The notes: generated from the letters alone by a model not told the origin. A stretch of 64,000 nucleotides of DNA from Isochrysis galbana (GCA_018136815.1 CM030936.1:372001-436000), one strand, 5' to 3'; shown: positions 41,290 to 51,554, numbered from the stretch's first letter. Numbers and translations: made by a program.

Positions 41290-43473
41290 TCACTTTGTGC
41301 GGCGAGCGCCGGAGAGACATTCCTCAAACCTATATCTAGGGTATCTAGAGTAGATGGTAAACCCGTGCTTGCCGCCCGAGACGTCGGCCAAGCACCGCGA
41401 CACGCGCTCCATGATGGTGCCCTCGCAATACACGCAGTTCATGAAGGCCTTGCGGCTAAGGTTGTCGCTGCGAACTATGCACGGCATCCCGCGTGAGAGC
41501 TCTGCAGGGTCTCGTAACGACAGGTGGGGGACGAGGTCCATGATGCGGTGGCGGCGGACGCGGAGGTCAAGGATCTCCGTCGTCCATGATAAGCCACACC
41601 ACACTTGCGGCTGCATGGTAAGCTGCACAGAGTGATATCTGAGGCGCTTTGCCCACTTGAGCAGGCCCATGTCAAAGACGCTAGAGGCCGACATGTGGTC
41701 GTACCACCACTCCCTCGACGCAATGCCTGAGGCAGCGATGTGGAGCCACTCATGTAACGGTCTAGCGCTCAGGCTGCACCGGCCGTAGCAGTTGTCGTTG
41801 CGATCAGTGCGGTTTGCCCGAAGGATCGACATGAAGGTGCGGCAATGGTCGTCGTCGCACATCGTTGCGTCATCCGCCTGGATGCCAGCGGCTAGCCTCC
41901 GCAAGGCCTGCTGCCGGTCGACTTGGTGTAGCTGCTGGAGTAAGCTCAGTGCCGCGTCCACCTTGTTCCGGGCTCGTAGAGACCTGCCGCAATTCCAAAA
42001 CACCCCACTACCTGCGGACAAGTAAAGCCAAGCCCCGCCATTCTGCTCTCGAGTGTGAGCAATCTCAACCCACGAGTTGTCGGGCACCCCAGCCGAGTAT
42101 GGATACTCCCGCTTCCAAGCGTCCACATCCCAATAGTCCCACCGAAACTTATTGCGTACGCACGCGCCCGGTGCCATTCGGAATGGCGAGAAGACAGTGC
42201 CGTATGGGATCCGGTGGGGAATCTCTCCGCGCGCAAAATAATTGTCTAGGCGGCACATGGCCCACGAGTGCGACTCGCAGCCGCTCTCAAGGAGGGTAGG
42301 AGGCGCCGTCATGTAAAAAAAGTTCGGAGGACCGCTCACCCGGGGCAGAAGGGGGCCACTGCGCCGCGCTTCAGCCGCCACAGGGTAAACCTGGCGCCAG
42401 TATTCCTCCTCCCTTCTTTTGGCGATGGTGGCGTTGGTGAAATTGCACGCTGGCGCATCAGAGAGCCTAACAGCCAACCTAGAGTTGTTGAGCTGCCTCA
42501 AACGCAAGAGCCGATCTGCTGCGACGCGCGGCTCGGTCTCGTTAGTCTCCCCCTGTCGTATATACGATGGCTCCAGCTGCAGCCTCGACAGTACCCGGCT
42601 GGCGTGGAACGCATCAAGGAGTGCATCGGCCCCCTCATTCCGTAGCGTTGTGCCCCTAAGGTCAACGTGTATGATACTAGGGTGGGACTTCAGCGCGTGT
42701 GCAAGCGCCCTCGATGAGGTGTCGCCAATCCTCTTGTTGAAGGAGAGGTCGAGGAGTTGTAGCCCGGCGTTACTGTGCAGACCATCGACAAGATGTCTGA
42801 TGCCATCCTCGTCTATGTGGTTACTGCTCAGCTCCAGCGTGCGCAGCAACGTCGATCCCGTGAGCAAGCGCTTGATTGCAGGCATCATCGCTGAGCCCGG
42901 GTATTCCTCGTTGCTGTCGAGCCGGAGGACGCTAAGACTGGCGAGTTGCGCGGCCGCATCAACGACAGCAGCCAGACCCACGTCTTGCATCCAGTTCCCC
43001 CCCACGTCGATAACCCTCAGTGAGGGCATGTGCGCCATTGCGCGAGAGAGAGCAGCAGCTCCGCTCTGCGAAAAACTGTTCCACCGCAAGTGAAGCTCGC
43101 CCAGCCGACGTAGGCGGCCATCAACGACGGCGGCGTTTAGCATGTGAGCGCCGACATCACCCAGCCAATTGCCCTTCAGGTCGAGCACCTCAAGCCGCGA
43201 CGCGCGTGCCAGGGAAGCCAGCAAGGCCGCGAAGCCCTCGAGGCCGAGCGCCGCCCATGTGAGGTTGAGCGTGCTCACCCGTCCACCCTCGCTAGCGAGC
43301 GCCTCGGCGAGGCGCGAGGCACGCTGCGGGCCGAGCGCACTGTACGAGAGGTCGATGTGCTCGCACCACTGCGGCACCGACGCCCGCGCCAGAGAGCCCG
43401 GCCCCAGCTGCAGCTCCGCCGCGCCGCACCGCATCGCCGCACCCGCCCGCCGACGCACCGACCGACCCGGCAC
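41290..43473 (-). CDS. leucine-rich-repeat protein with large unknown C-terminal domain
   Basis: A single 727-residue frame; an internal ATG at 43434 is an alternative start. Residues about 40-330 are eight or so ribonuclease-inhibitor-type LRRs (RVSTLNLTWAALGLEGFAALLASL, RLEVLDLKGNWLGDVGAHML, LRTLELSSNHIDEDGIRHLVDGL, GLQLLDLSFNKRIGDTSSRALAHAL). The C-terminal 380 residues are an unfamiliar Trp/Cys-rich domain (ESGCESHSWAMCRLDNYFARGEIPHRIPYG, RNKFRWDYWDVDAWKREYP, GGAWLYLSAGSGVFWNCG, REWWYDHMSASSVFDMGLLKWAKRLRYHSVQL). It ends with CVYCEGTIMERVSRCLADV. That last piece is tandemly duplicated downstream. No signal peptide is clear. Function unknown; ligand or protein binding is likely through the LRRs. 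Confidence 0.75.
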   Translation of the reverse strand: MPGRSVRRRAGAAMRCGAAELQLGPGSLARASVPQWCEHIDLSYSALGPQRASRLAEALASEGGRVSTLNLTWAALGLEGFAALLASLARASRLEVLDLKGNWLGDVGAHMLNAAVVDGRLRRLGELHLRWNSFSQSGAAALSRAMAHMPSLRVIDVGGNWMQDVGLAAVVDAAAQLASLSVLRLDSNEEYPGSAMMPAIKRLLTGSTLLRTLELSSNHIDEDGIRHLVDGLHSNAGLQLLDLSFNKRIGDTSSRALAHALKSHPSIIHVDLRGTTLRNEGADALLDAFHASRVLSRLQLEPSYIRQGETNETEPRVAADRLLRLRQLNNSRLAVRLSDAPACNFTNATIAKRREEEYWRQVYPVAAEARRSGPLLPRVSGPPNFFYMTAPPTLLESGCESHSWAMCRLDNYFARGEIPHRIPYGTVFSPFRMAPGACVRNKFRWDYWDVDAWKREYPYSAGVPDNSWVEIAHTREQNGGAWLYLSAGSGVFWNCGRSLRARNKVDAALSLLQQLHQVDRQQALRRLAAGIQADDATMCDDDHCRTFMSILRANRTDRNDNCYGRCSLSARPLHEWLHIAASGIASREWWYDHMSASSVFDMGLLKWAKRLRYHSVQLTMQPQVWCGLSWTTEILDLRVRRHRIMDLVPHLSLRDPAELSRGMPCIVRSDNLSRKAFMNCVYCEGTIMERVSRCLADVSGGKHGFTIYSRYPRYRFEECLSGARRTK

Positions 43474-44169
43474 ACAATTGACTGTGCAGATCTTTTCATC
43501 TTGTTTTGTATAAATGGTGCACCCCGCCTAGAAGGGCAAGCGTTGGATTTCCGCGTTCAAAAATCCACTGCCTCAGAAAAAAAGTCTGGAAACTAAATCA
43601 CCAGCGGGCTTTAGTTTGCGCTAGTGAACGGCGACGGAGCAGCGAGGGGGCACGCTAGACCGGAGATAAGAGGGAGGTGTCGTATTCCATATTCCATACG
43701 ATGACAGACTTTTACTTCTAACCTGTGGGTTATTTTAAGCTTTAAGGTCTCGTCGATTGGTGTTCCGCCTCTTCTCTTACTTTCTCTCGATGTCATCAAA
43801 TGTTCCATGACCGTCTTTCGTCTTCTCTCGTCCATCGGTCGTAGCTCCCCAGCGAGGTCTGCCCTCGTTGTGCCGTTGTGCCGACCCCTCTGTCGCATGT
43901 CTGCGCGTTGCTAAGTTGCCCTGGTGCAGACGCCTGGCCCAGCCTGGCCGTCCGTCCAGGTGTGGTTAGTTTTCGCCCTGTTTGGTTTAGTTTGTGTGGC
44001 TCTGTGTCCTCAGACTTTTTGAGTCCATTCGTTGTAGTCTCCCGTGTCTACCTCGGACCTAAGAAGCTCTCATTCTCGAAAAACTATTGTTATAGTTTGA
44101 ACTATGAACTATGGGGCTGTGCCCATACCTATTGCATCCCGCAGCTCCGACATGGACGTAAGCTTGAGC
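43474..44169. other. intergenic upstream of LRR gene
   Basis: No gene seen. A hairpin AAACTATTGTTATAGTTT at 44081-44098 equals the head hairpin of the element at 50986-52726 and may be a solo 5' end. Confidence 0.4.
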
Positions 44170-44499
44170 TCATACGTCAGCGCCCGATCGTATTTCCATC
44201 GTAGACGCTGAAAAAAATGGCCACCTGCCAAGCTCAGGATCTGGGCTGCTGAGAAATAAATTGAAGAGCTTCACATTGACATACTGCAAGTTGGTCTCCT
44301 TGAGCGCCGTTTGTCGTTCCATCTCCCTCTGAATCAATTGCCTTGTCGCCTTCTCATCAACACCAACGCAGAGCTCATCACGCAGGACCGTGATCATGAT
44401 GGCGCGTGATGGCGTCGGACAGCAGAGCAACTTGTTGTATGAGGTGAGGGCAAGCTGTGGAGCAAGGAAAATACACGGGTGCCTTGCGGCGTGAGCCAA
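44170..44499 (-). CDS. unrecognised ORF, possible terminal exon
   Basis: 109 codons including PQLALTSYNKLLCCPTPSRAIMITVLRDELCVGVDEKATRQLIQREMERQTALKETNLQYVNVKLFNLFLSS. The composition looks coding, but I know no family. Upstream on the same strand (44530-44690) another coding-like stretch reads ITNTILAVHPNYLIYIDGGSIAEDDVFVQT before a GTAAGT donor. This could therefore be a multi-exon gene or a decayed one. Confidence 0.3.
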   Translation of the reverse strand: MAHAARHPCIFLAPQLALTSYNKLLCCPTPSRAIMITVLRDELCVGVDEKATRQLIQREMERQTALKETNLQYVNVKLFNLFLSSPDPELGRWPFFSASTMEIRSGADV

Positions 44500-44716
44500 T
44501 CGACCGATATGATGAGCGGCCAGACAATCAAACTTACCGTCTGTACAAATACATCATCTTCTGCAATGCTCCCTCCATCAATGTAGATGAGATAGTTTGG
44601 GTGGACAGCTAGGATGGTGTTGGTGATGTCTATAGGGGCACTTCAATCTCCTCACTGGAGAGGATGAGCTCCTGGTGAAATGTTGCTACTGAGCGCTTGA
44701 ACCACAAAGGCGCAGG

Positions 44717-44767
44717 GAGAACACCTGCCGCCGATGCTCAACCAGAGCATCGGCGGCAGGTGTTCTC
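44717..44767. repeat. perfect 23-bp inverted repeat with 5-nt loop
   Basis: The arms 44717-44739 and 44745-44767 are exact reverse complements (arm core CCTGCCGCCGATG), with loop AACCA. Transcribed in either direction it gives a very stable hairpin. Confidence 0.95.
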
Positions 44768-45006
44768 TCTATATTTTCGTCGACTCCTCGGATTTTCACG
44801 TGCATCATAGGGCTGGTAGCAATCTCGAAATGTAATTTAAGCTCGACTGCACCGTGCTCTGCGACGGCGCGACGCGCGCGGCCGAACAGTACTGTGGAAT
44901 TGATAGCCTTTTGTTTGACGTCTAAAGGGGAGAATTTTTCTCCGCATGGAGGGCTCGAAAATTGGGCAGAAGGGCGAATTTCGAGCTCTAGACCGCCCGT
45001 TCTTTT

Positions 45007-45127
45007 AGGGCGGTCAAACACGCCTTTTAACTTCTAAGGGTGAAAATTCACCAAGTCAAGATTGAGGTTTTATCACGCGATTTTTAGGGAATTACCCTGG
45101 AAATGGGTATATTAGGCAGAATCTTAT
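45007..45127 (+). repeat. dispersed repeat C, copy 2
   Basis: It starts AGGGCGGTCAAACACG and ends TATTAGGCAGAATCTTAT. It is in direct orientation with copy 3 at 46150-46279. An 8-bp stem GACCGCCC/GGGCGGTC (44991-45015) overlaps its start. Confidence 0.75.
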
Positions 45128-46149
45128 AAGAAATATGCACATTTTCGACGCCATTCGACACACAGACCCAAAAACGTTTTCGCGCTCGTGCGAAATTGAC
45201 GTCGACCACAAAAGTGCACCACAGGTCGCGCTGTGCGACGCGCGCCTGCGTTCCCCGGGCACGGTTACCCCAGGACAGGCAGCACAGAGCCCTGCGCGAT
45301 CGCACGGCGTCGCCTGCGCCCTCCACCTCGCCCCTGCTGGCATCTGCTGCCAGCCTCTCGCGCGCGTGCAGTGCGCGGCTGGCCGCGAGCCGTCAAAATG
45401 ACGGTGCTGCGCATGATGGGCTGGCCCATCACGCGCGGCACCGCCTCAGTATGGTGGGAGGGGGTGCCTGCTGGCCTCCTGGCCGCGCAGACCCTCGCCA
45501 GAGCGGCCACAGGCCGCGTGCGAGGCCACTGGCGAGGCCAGCGACCATCGCTGCGGCCGCCATCGCGCGCCGCCGCAGGAGAAAAAGATCAAATTGATTA
45601 TAGTTTTGCCAAATTATAACCATAGTAATTCTAATTTTAGGCTTCATTTCACCAGTCCAAGACACATATGAGCACAGTACATGACCACCAGCATGCCCAA
45701 ATGACAATATTTCGGTAGCCAACCAGTCTTACCATATGAGACTGTCGAACCATCGAGCGAAAAGGAGGGGTTGTCCCTCGAAATCGAACGTGAGACGCTC
45801 GAAAACACGAGGCTGTCTGTCAATTCAGCACGTCAACGCGAAAACAAAACTTCTTTTTGTGCTCCATGTTGGGATGTTGTGCTATAGAAACGGGCGAACT
45901 ATTGACTGGCCCGTGCTTGGCGGGCACGACCTGTGTGTCTCCGAACGTGAATGGCCTTGGAGGCCATCTGTTATCCGTGTGTCCCAAAAATTCTAAAAGT
46001 TGGCTCGTGATGAGCGCAAAGCAGCCAGTGTCCAATCGTGATTCACGACACGATTGCCCACAGAAATCGATCGCAACCATCACGCCTGAAGCTTTCAGGC
46101 CGGTGCTTGGCTAGATTACATGTTGAATCTACTAGTAGCCAAAAGAACT
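45128..46149. other. 1.02 kb segment between direct copies of repeat C
   Basis: Short frames only, with no recognisable domain. 45200-45580 is GC-rich and 45590-46150 more balanced. It may be the interior of one element bounded by the two repeat C copies. Confidence 0.35.
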
Positions 46150-46279
46150 AGGGCGGTCAAACAGGGCTTTTAACTTTCTAAGGGTGAAAATTCGAAAATT
46201 CACAAAGTCAAGAACGAAGTTTTATCACGCGATTTTTAGGTTATCCTACTAGAAATGGGTATATTAGGCAGAATCTTAT
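46150..46279 (+). repeat. dispersed repeat C, copy 3
   Basis: It starts AGGGCGGTCAAACAGGGC, then AGGGTGAAAATTC, TTTTATCACGCGATTTTTAG and GAAATGGGTATATTAGGCAG. Closely similar to 45007-45127. Confidence 0.75.
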
Positions 46280-46439
46280 CTCTTAAGACGCAAAGCACCT
46301 TCGGAGGTGCTGCGCGCCGGCGCGGCGCCGCTGCGCCAGCTCCCATGCCTCCCAGGCCCCCCCGTGGTTGGTAGGAGTGGTATGGGAGTGTGGGTGGATA
46401 CCCATTCTAGCCCCCATAGCCGTAACTAGTAACTAGGGG

Positions 46440-46796
46440 TAGGCCAAGATATCCGGATATATCTCTTGGCAGTGGAGGTTGGCGCAATGCCCCTGGCCTC
46501 TCCTGCCTCTCCCTTGCTCGCCTCGCCGGCCCTGGGTGCCTTCCTGGCGGCTCGGGTGGTCTGTGGCTCAGTGGTGAGGGGGGGGTCAGTACGATGAGGG
46601 GACAGTGCAGGCGAATGCGTGCGGCGCGTGGCGGCGCGCGCCCGGCGAGGGTCTGGACATTTGTGTTGATTGCTCAGCCCCTGCCAACAGGCAGAGGCTG
46701 AGGATGATTGTGCAGGCCTACCAAGGGGGTGTCTGCGATGGAGGGAGGGGGGCGCGAGGCCCCCATTGACCCCTACTTTAAAAAGAAAAGTAGGTT
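46440..46796 (-). mobile_element. GC-rich retroposon copy with 5' hairpin, 3'-truncated
   Basis: The minus-strand head is CAACCTACTTTTCTTTTTAA. Its hairpin is CCTACTTT-TCTTTTT-AAAGTAGG (46772-46794), with a fully Watson-Crick stem and a longer loop than its relatives. The body (GGGGTCAATGGGGGCCTCGC, CCCTCCCTCCATCGCAGACA, GCCTCTGCCTGTTGGCAGGG) matches 18312-18845 and 25612-26705. No tail or target duplication found. Confidence 0.65.
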
Positions 46797-47592
46797 GATA
46801 TAGGGGATGTAGAGAGAGTTTTATAAGTTTTATCCTGCGACCTGCGATATCCGGACCATGATGCATGATGCGAGCGAGCGGCGCTAGCGCTCTGCCTCAT
46901 TCACGCCGCGATGGATGCCTCGTGGGCAACACCGCGATAAGTAAGTGCCCGATGGGCAGGTCACGAGACGCCTCCCCATTGACCCCAATTATAATTATAA
47001 AATAGGCGTATGAAAACACTCAACAGCAAGATCGATATGTCCCAAAAGGGGAACAGTCGTCCGAGGACCATTTCAAATATCCGGGCAAGCCCTGCTAGAG
47101 GCAAAGAGGTAAAGAGGCAAAAAGCCTGTGCATAGCAACGGGACCGAGAGCTTTGGCGTTGGTAGTAGTAGTAGTACCATTTGCCCCATTGCATAGGCAC
47201 AACACGGCTGACGACTGATGGCGCGACATGTTTCCTCGGGGAAAAGAGCGGCAAGCGAGCACGCGCTCGCCAAACGATGGCGACAACACAAATGCCAAGG
47301 GAATGAATGACACCTTGCTGCTCAACAGAAGCATGTGCAGAAAGCTTGCAACCAAGCCCGAGCTTTGTTCGCCCTCATGACGTTTTGCGTGATTCTCCTG
47401 GTTGTTGCATGCGCGTAGGTAGATGGCAGCACATGGTACGAAAAGTCAGAGCAGCTAGGACCTCGAAGGAAGCTCGACCTCATGCACAGTTGGAGATTGA
47501 GGATTGAAAATGGTGGCAGCATCGGCGGATGTGGAGAACAGGTGTAGCTGTCTGCACAACTTGATATCGACGCACGGCACACACAGCCAACG
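46797..47592. other. intergenic
   Basis: No gene supported. Confidence 0.35.
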
Positions 47593-49059
47593 TCATTTAA
47601 GCAAACCGTGAGAAGCTGGAACCCATATATGAGGAGTGGCCACTTGGGAATCGTCTACGACCTTCTCAGCCAGCTCATGAGGTCTGAAGATGTGACGATC
47701 GAGGGCGGAGGGAACGAATGGTGGCATTATCGACGGGTAGGGGGGACCGTTGTTGCTTTGAGTGAACATGAGCGACAAATGCGAGGCCCTTCCTTGCTTG
47801 CACGTCGGCAAGGCAGTGTGTTGCGTGACGGCAGCCCACCATTGTGCTGCGCATGGTATGGTTGGCGAGTAGGAGTAGGCAGATGTCGGCACGTGCATTG
47901 CTGGCACGGGATGCATCCCAACGGCGGAAGGAAAGGTGTACGAACACTGCCCGGGCTCGGGGTATTGACAAGGAGCCAGAATCGCGTGAATAGACGGTAT
48001 GCCAATATATGGGGGAGGGATAGCCGGCACAACGGTCGGTTGCCAGGCAAACGGCGCGGGCGACGGTGCCGGAGCTGGGTCAAGCATTTGGTCGTCTATC
48101 GATTTGATGTATGAATTTCCCACAGAAACGAGTAGCCTCTGTAAATGCTCGCACTGGGCGCGGCCCGCGCCTTGTGAGCGTTCTGTCAAGCCGGTCGCGT
48201 AGGCTTGTCTGAGGGTGATCGCCGCCATCGGATCGATGCCCCTCTCGGTCGCTTTGTAAAACAGTTCGCATGGAGGTAGCCACGGCAAGCCACGGGAAGA
48301 CTTTGTCGGTAGAAGCGACAACAACTTTCGCCACAATTTCCGTACCTCAAGCAGATCCGCTGCTGTGAGGCCCTTGCCCGTTCTATCACAAACAGCATTG
48401 GAACCGTGAGTTGTGGAGGCAGAATGTGCGGAGGCCAATGCTGGTTGCGTTGCTGCTGCTTTGCTAGCCAAGCTGCCAGGTGGCAAGGTGTGCGCTTCTT
48501 GCATGTGAGCAGCGATATCGCGAACCCGAGGGCTCCTGCCCTGCGAGCACTCATCCGAGTTAGAGTACGTTGCGCAACCCGACGGCCTGGCCATGCTAGC
48601 GTTAACAATGGCGAGTTGGTGGTATTGTGCAGCCTCACGGTGTTGTGGTACGACTACAAATGCACTCGTTCTGACCCTCGCCCGCTTGTTGCTGAGGTGT
48701 TGGGCGCTTCCATAAGGCGGCGAAGTTGTGTCACCCGTACTCTCGCGTTCCGCGGTACGTCCAATATGGTCGCAAGAGGGCACTTTCGAGAAGCTCGGCT
48801 GTACATGTTGGATGCGCGAAGCTGCAGCAACGGATGGTCTCCCTTGTACGCCCTGACAGGCTACCTCGGGCGTCGGAAGCCCTGAAGACGGTGCCACACA
48901 GTGTTGTAAGGAGGATGATGAGCGAGTAGTCCCTGAAAGCAAATGTTCCTCGATTTGATTCACTGGAGATCCCGTGTCATTGATGATCAGCACATTGTGG
49001 TGCGGGCCGTCGCTCCACATGCACCTGCTCACTTTGTCGCCCATTTCTTGCGAGCGCAT
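47593..49059 (-). CDS. unknown Ser/Pro/Ala-rich protein
   Basis: The ATG at 49059 begins MRSQEMGDKVSRCMWSDGPHH, 488 residues. The frame is open further upstream to 49548, but that part is Leu/Pro/Ser leader-like. A helical, well-conserved-looking core is GKGLTAADLLEVRKLWRKLLSLLPTKSSRGLPWLPPCELFYKATERGIDPMAAITLRQAYATGL (middle), followed by QCEHLQRLLVSVGNSYIKSIDDQML. The C-terminal third is Pro/Tyr-rich and low complexity (IPPPYIGIPSIHAILAPCQYPEPGQ). The pattern suggests a regulatory or RNA/chromatin-associated protein with disordered flanks, but no named family is recognised. Confidence 0.5.
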   Translation of the reverse strand: MRSQEMGDKVSRCMWSDGPHHNVLIINDTGSPVNQIEEHLLSGTTRSSSSLQHCVAPSSGLPTPEVACQGVQGRPSVAAASRIQHVQPSFSKVPSCDHIGRTAERESTGDTTSPPYGSAQHLSNKRARVRTSAFVVVPQHREAAQYHQLAIVNASMARPSGCATYSNSDECSQGRSPRVRDIAAHMQEAHTLPPGSLASKAAATQPALASAHSASTTHGSNAVCDRTGKGLTAADLLEVRKLWRKLLSLLPTKSSRGLPWLPPCELFYKATERGIDPMAAITLRQAYATGLTERSQGAGRAQCEHLQRLLVSVGNSYIKSIDDQMLDPAPAPSPAPFAWQPTVVPAIPPPYIGIPSIHAILAPCQYPEPGQCSYTFPSAVGMHPVPAMHVPTSAYSYSPTIPCAAQWWAAVTQHTALPTCKQGRASHLSLMFTQSNNGPPYPSIMPPFVPSALDRHIFRPHELAEKVVDDSQVATPHIWVPASHGLLK

Positions 49060-50149
49060 CGGGGAGCGCCGGGCGGGGAAGGAGGGAAGGGGAGTGAGGG
49101 GGTTAAGTGGCCGGTGGTCCAGGCTAGGAGAGCTGAACGGCAGGGATGAGGAGGAAGGGGAGATGAAGGGAGTGGAGAGATGGTGAGGGGGGTGAGGGGG
49201 GAGCCGAGCGAGAGCGAGACCGGGAGGAAGATTAACGACGGACCACGCGAGGAGAGGAAGACAACTCCCCCATAGAGAGAGAGAGAGCTCCGTCGCTCTC
49301 TTTTCCTTCGACAAACAGAAAAGAGAGAGAAGGGATGCTCTCAATCTGCAACTCGTGCCCTCGATAGAGAACGGGGATGTGGACGTAGAATTCGCCGATG
49401 AAGAGAGATGGAGCGGGCGGAGAAAGAGACCAAAGGGGAGAGAGAAAAGAGGCTCGAGATCCGAGTTGAAAGCAGGGCTTCCAGCTTGGCTGTTTGGCCG
49501 ATTCCTGGAGTGGTCAGTACTGATGGAAGGCATGGCCTCCCCCATCATCCTGTGCCCCCCGCTTTCCCCCCCACCGCTCTGTGGGTTTCTTTCTCTCTTT
49601 CTTTGGGAATGGACGAAGTCCGGAATGAGGCGATTCGGGGGGGAAAGAGTCCAGAAGCTCTCTCTCTCTCTCCCTCTCGCTCTCCCTCCCTCCCTCCCTC
49701 CCTCCCTCCCTCCTCTCTCTCCCTCTCTCTCTCCCTCTCTCTCTCTCTCTCCCCCCCCCCCCCCCCCCGGCCCCCTCTCTCCCTCTCTGCCTCTCTCTGC
49801 CTCTCTCCCTAGCCGCCAGCCATCGCAGCTTCGAGGCTCTGCTTTCTTCCCCTCTAGCTAGAGAGAGAGGTACTGGCCCGCTCGGGGTGACGTGCTCTCT
49901 CCCAGAGATGACCGCTTCAGCGCGGAATCCGATCTGTGATTAAGGGTTCCCAGCGGATATCTGTGCGATGGGGATTCCCGTTGATGAAGACGACGACCCA
50001 CACAGGGTGTGATCCGCCGAATTCTAATGTGATAGTTGCGCCTGACGGAGGCCCGAGGCAATATTTACTTGTACTACTCGAATAAAGTTCCGTCCCAGTA
50101 GAAACAAGGACCACGTCCTGAGAGGCCGCGACCCGGATAAAGGTACCTC
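49060..50149. other. intergenic with CT/C tract
   Basis: A long CT, C and CCCT microsatellite block lies at 49657-49810. No gene seen. Confidence 0.4.
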
Positions 50150-50795
50150 GCTTTTAAGGACGAGTCCTTAAAGTAAGGACAAACTTCGCTAGGTGAGAGC
50201 GTGAGCACAAAGTGCTTGTTTTGCCTAAACCTTGGCTTGTTGGTTACCTCATGTATATCCTCTTTTAATGTTCCCAGGGCACTAAGGCACCATTCCCTCA
50301 GCAATACCAAGTTTTGTGACATACTTCACGGGGCGTCGGGTCAAATCACAAATCACAGTTTGTCCTTGAAATGAAAGAGGTGGCTGATACCCCCATTGGA
50401 AAGCTCTTCCACCAATGATTCCCAGGAGATGAAATGTTGCTTTGATTGCCCTCTTTGAGACCTTAAGTGACGACGAAGCGTGATTTTGCCATCCAACGGC
50501 CCAATTTGTAAACATACGGCTCAAAAGGGCTAAAAAAAAACTCCTCCCGCGTGAGCGAATCGTCCGAGTCCAGCACAGCATGCTGAATGTGGCAGCAAAA
50601 GTGAACGAAGACAAGCTCTGCAGAGTTGGTCATGGGGAGAGCTTAGGTTGAATGGGAGGGCTAATGATGATTTGCTTCAGAGGGTGGGATGTCTCAAAAG
50701 CTCACTCTAAGCCACATCAAAGGCATTGAAGGCCAGAGTCCTTAGATTTCATGGATTTTTAAGGACACCGTCCTTAGTTTAAGGACAGAACTTTC
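50150..50795. other. segment bounded by similar palindromic motifs
   Basis: TTAAGGACGAGTCCTTAAAG with TAAGGACAAAC at 50154-50184 and TTAAGGACACCGTCCTTAGT with TAAGGACAGAAC at 50757-50790 are alike and in direct orientation. They enclose about 570 bp with one 110-codon minus-strand frame (50614-50282) of no known family. Possibly an insertion with repeated ends. Confidence 0.35.
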
Positions 50796-51056
50796 TAACC
50801 GCTACCGCGACCTCACTCTCAGGTGTGTTTAGTTTTGACCGAGGCCCCCAATGAGCAAGGCATAACTTCTACCCCCCGCTCCCTCGCAGGTGACCTCCTA
50901 GACGCCAGACCCGGACGGCGGACGGGCCCTTACGCCCTTACCCCTGTGCAGGACAGCAACGAAGCTATTGCTATTGCTAAAAAAAATCTTCTTAAAAATC
51001 ACCGCTACACGTGCGGGCGCGGCGATCGCCGTAGGAGAGGCGGCGCTGCTCGGGTG

Positions 51057-51554
51057 CTACCCTGGCATCGCACGAGAGCGACTAGGTTGCGATTGCGAGG
51101 CCTGCGCTTCGCGAGCTCGCGCTAGAAGGGCGGAGGCAGAGTCGTGGTGTCGGTGAGATGCCGAACGGCAGTGGTCCAGGACCACCGGCATCCACTGAGA
51201 TGCCGTCGCCCCCGCGATGCCCACGTAGGTGCGGCTCCGGAGAGCGCCGCGATGAGGGGTCATGGGCAGGTTAGCCATCACGGCCTCTCGGCCCGGAACA
51301 ATGCACGTTGGTTGGAGCGGAGGGAGGCTCGCGGAGAGATATAGTCCTGTAGCTTTCGTGTGTCCGGTGCCGTGCTGCCACGGGTGGACGTATTGCGTAG
51401 CTTCGATGCCGTCCAACAACGCCTTAGCGTAGTAGTGCATCTTGGGGTTCTCGACTGCCAGGAATGGCGCTTTAGCCTCCAGGCGGCGGCGAAACTGAGC
51501 GGCGGCGGCGGCGGTATTGGCGAGGCGCTCGGGGTTGGAGTGAATCCACCTCAA
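51057..51554 (-). CDS. element second ORF, phage-like domain
   Basis: The reading frame overlaps the ORF1 stop and has no ATG of its own near the left end. It reads NAGLRWIHSNPERLANTAAAAAQFRRRLEAKAPFLAVENPKMHYYAKALLDG, then YVHPWQHGTGHTKATGLYLSASLPPLQPT, then ALRSRTYVGIAGATASQWM. The order E-N-P-x-M-x-x-Y-A, W-Q-x-G-x-x-x-x-K-A-T-x-L, LPPL-PT and R-S-x-T-Y-x-G-I-A-x-A is typical of a small protein type found in phages and in some algal mobile elements, with unclear biochemical role. It replaces the zinc-finger ORF that follows the related ORF1 at 853-2133. Confidence 0.5.
   Translation of the reverse strand: MRWIHSNPERLANTAAAAAQFRRRLEAKAPFLAVENPKMHYYAKALLDGIEATQYVHPWQHGTGHTKATGLYLSASLPPLQPTCIVPGREAVMANLPMTPHRGALRSRTYVGIAGATASQWMPVVLDHCRSASHRHHDSASALLARAREAQASQSQPSRSRAMPG

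Noticed and set aside
45007-46279. Direct repeats as long terminal repeats of a retrovirus-like element
   Set aside because: Repeats lack recognisable terminal dinucleotides, solitary copies occur elsewhere, and the interior shows no element proteins.
47608-48114. Plus-strand ORF opposite the Pro/Ser-rich gene
   Set aside because: Shadow of the minus-strand coding frame with no motif.
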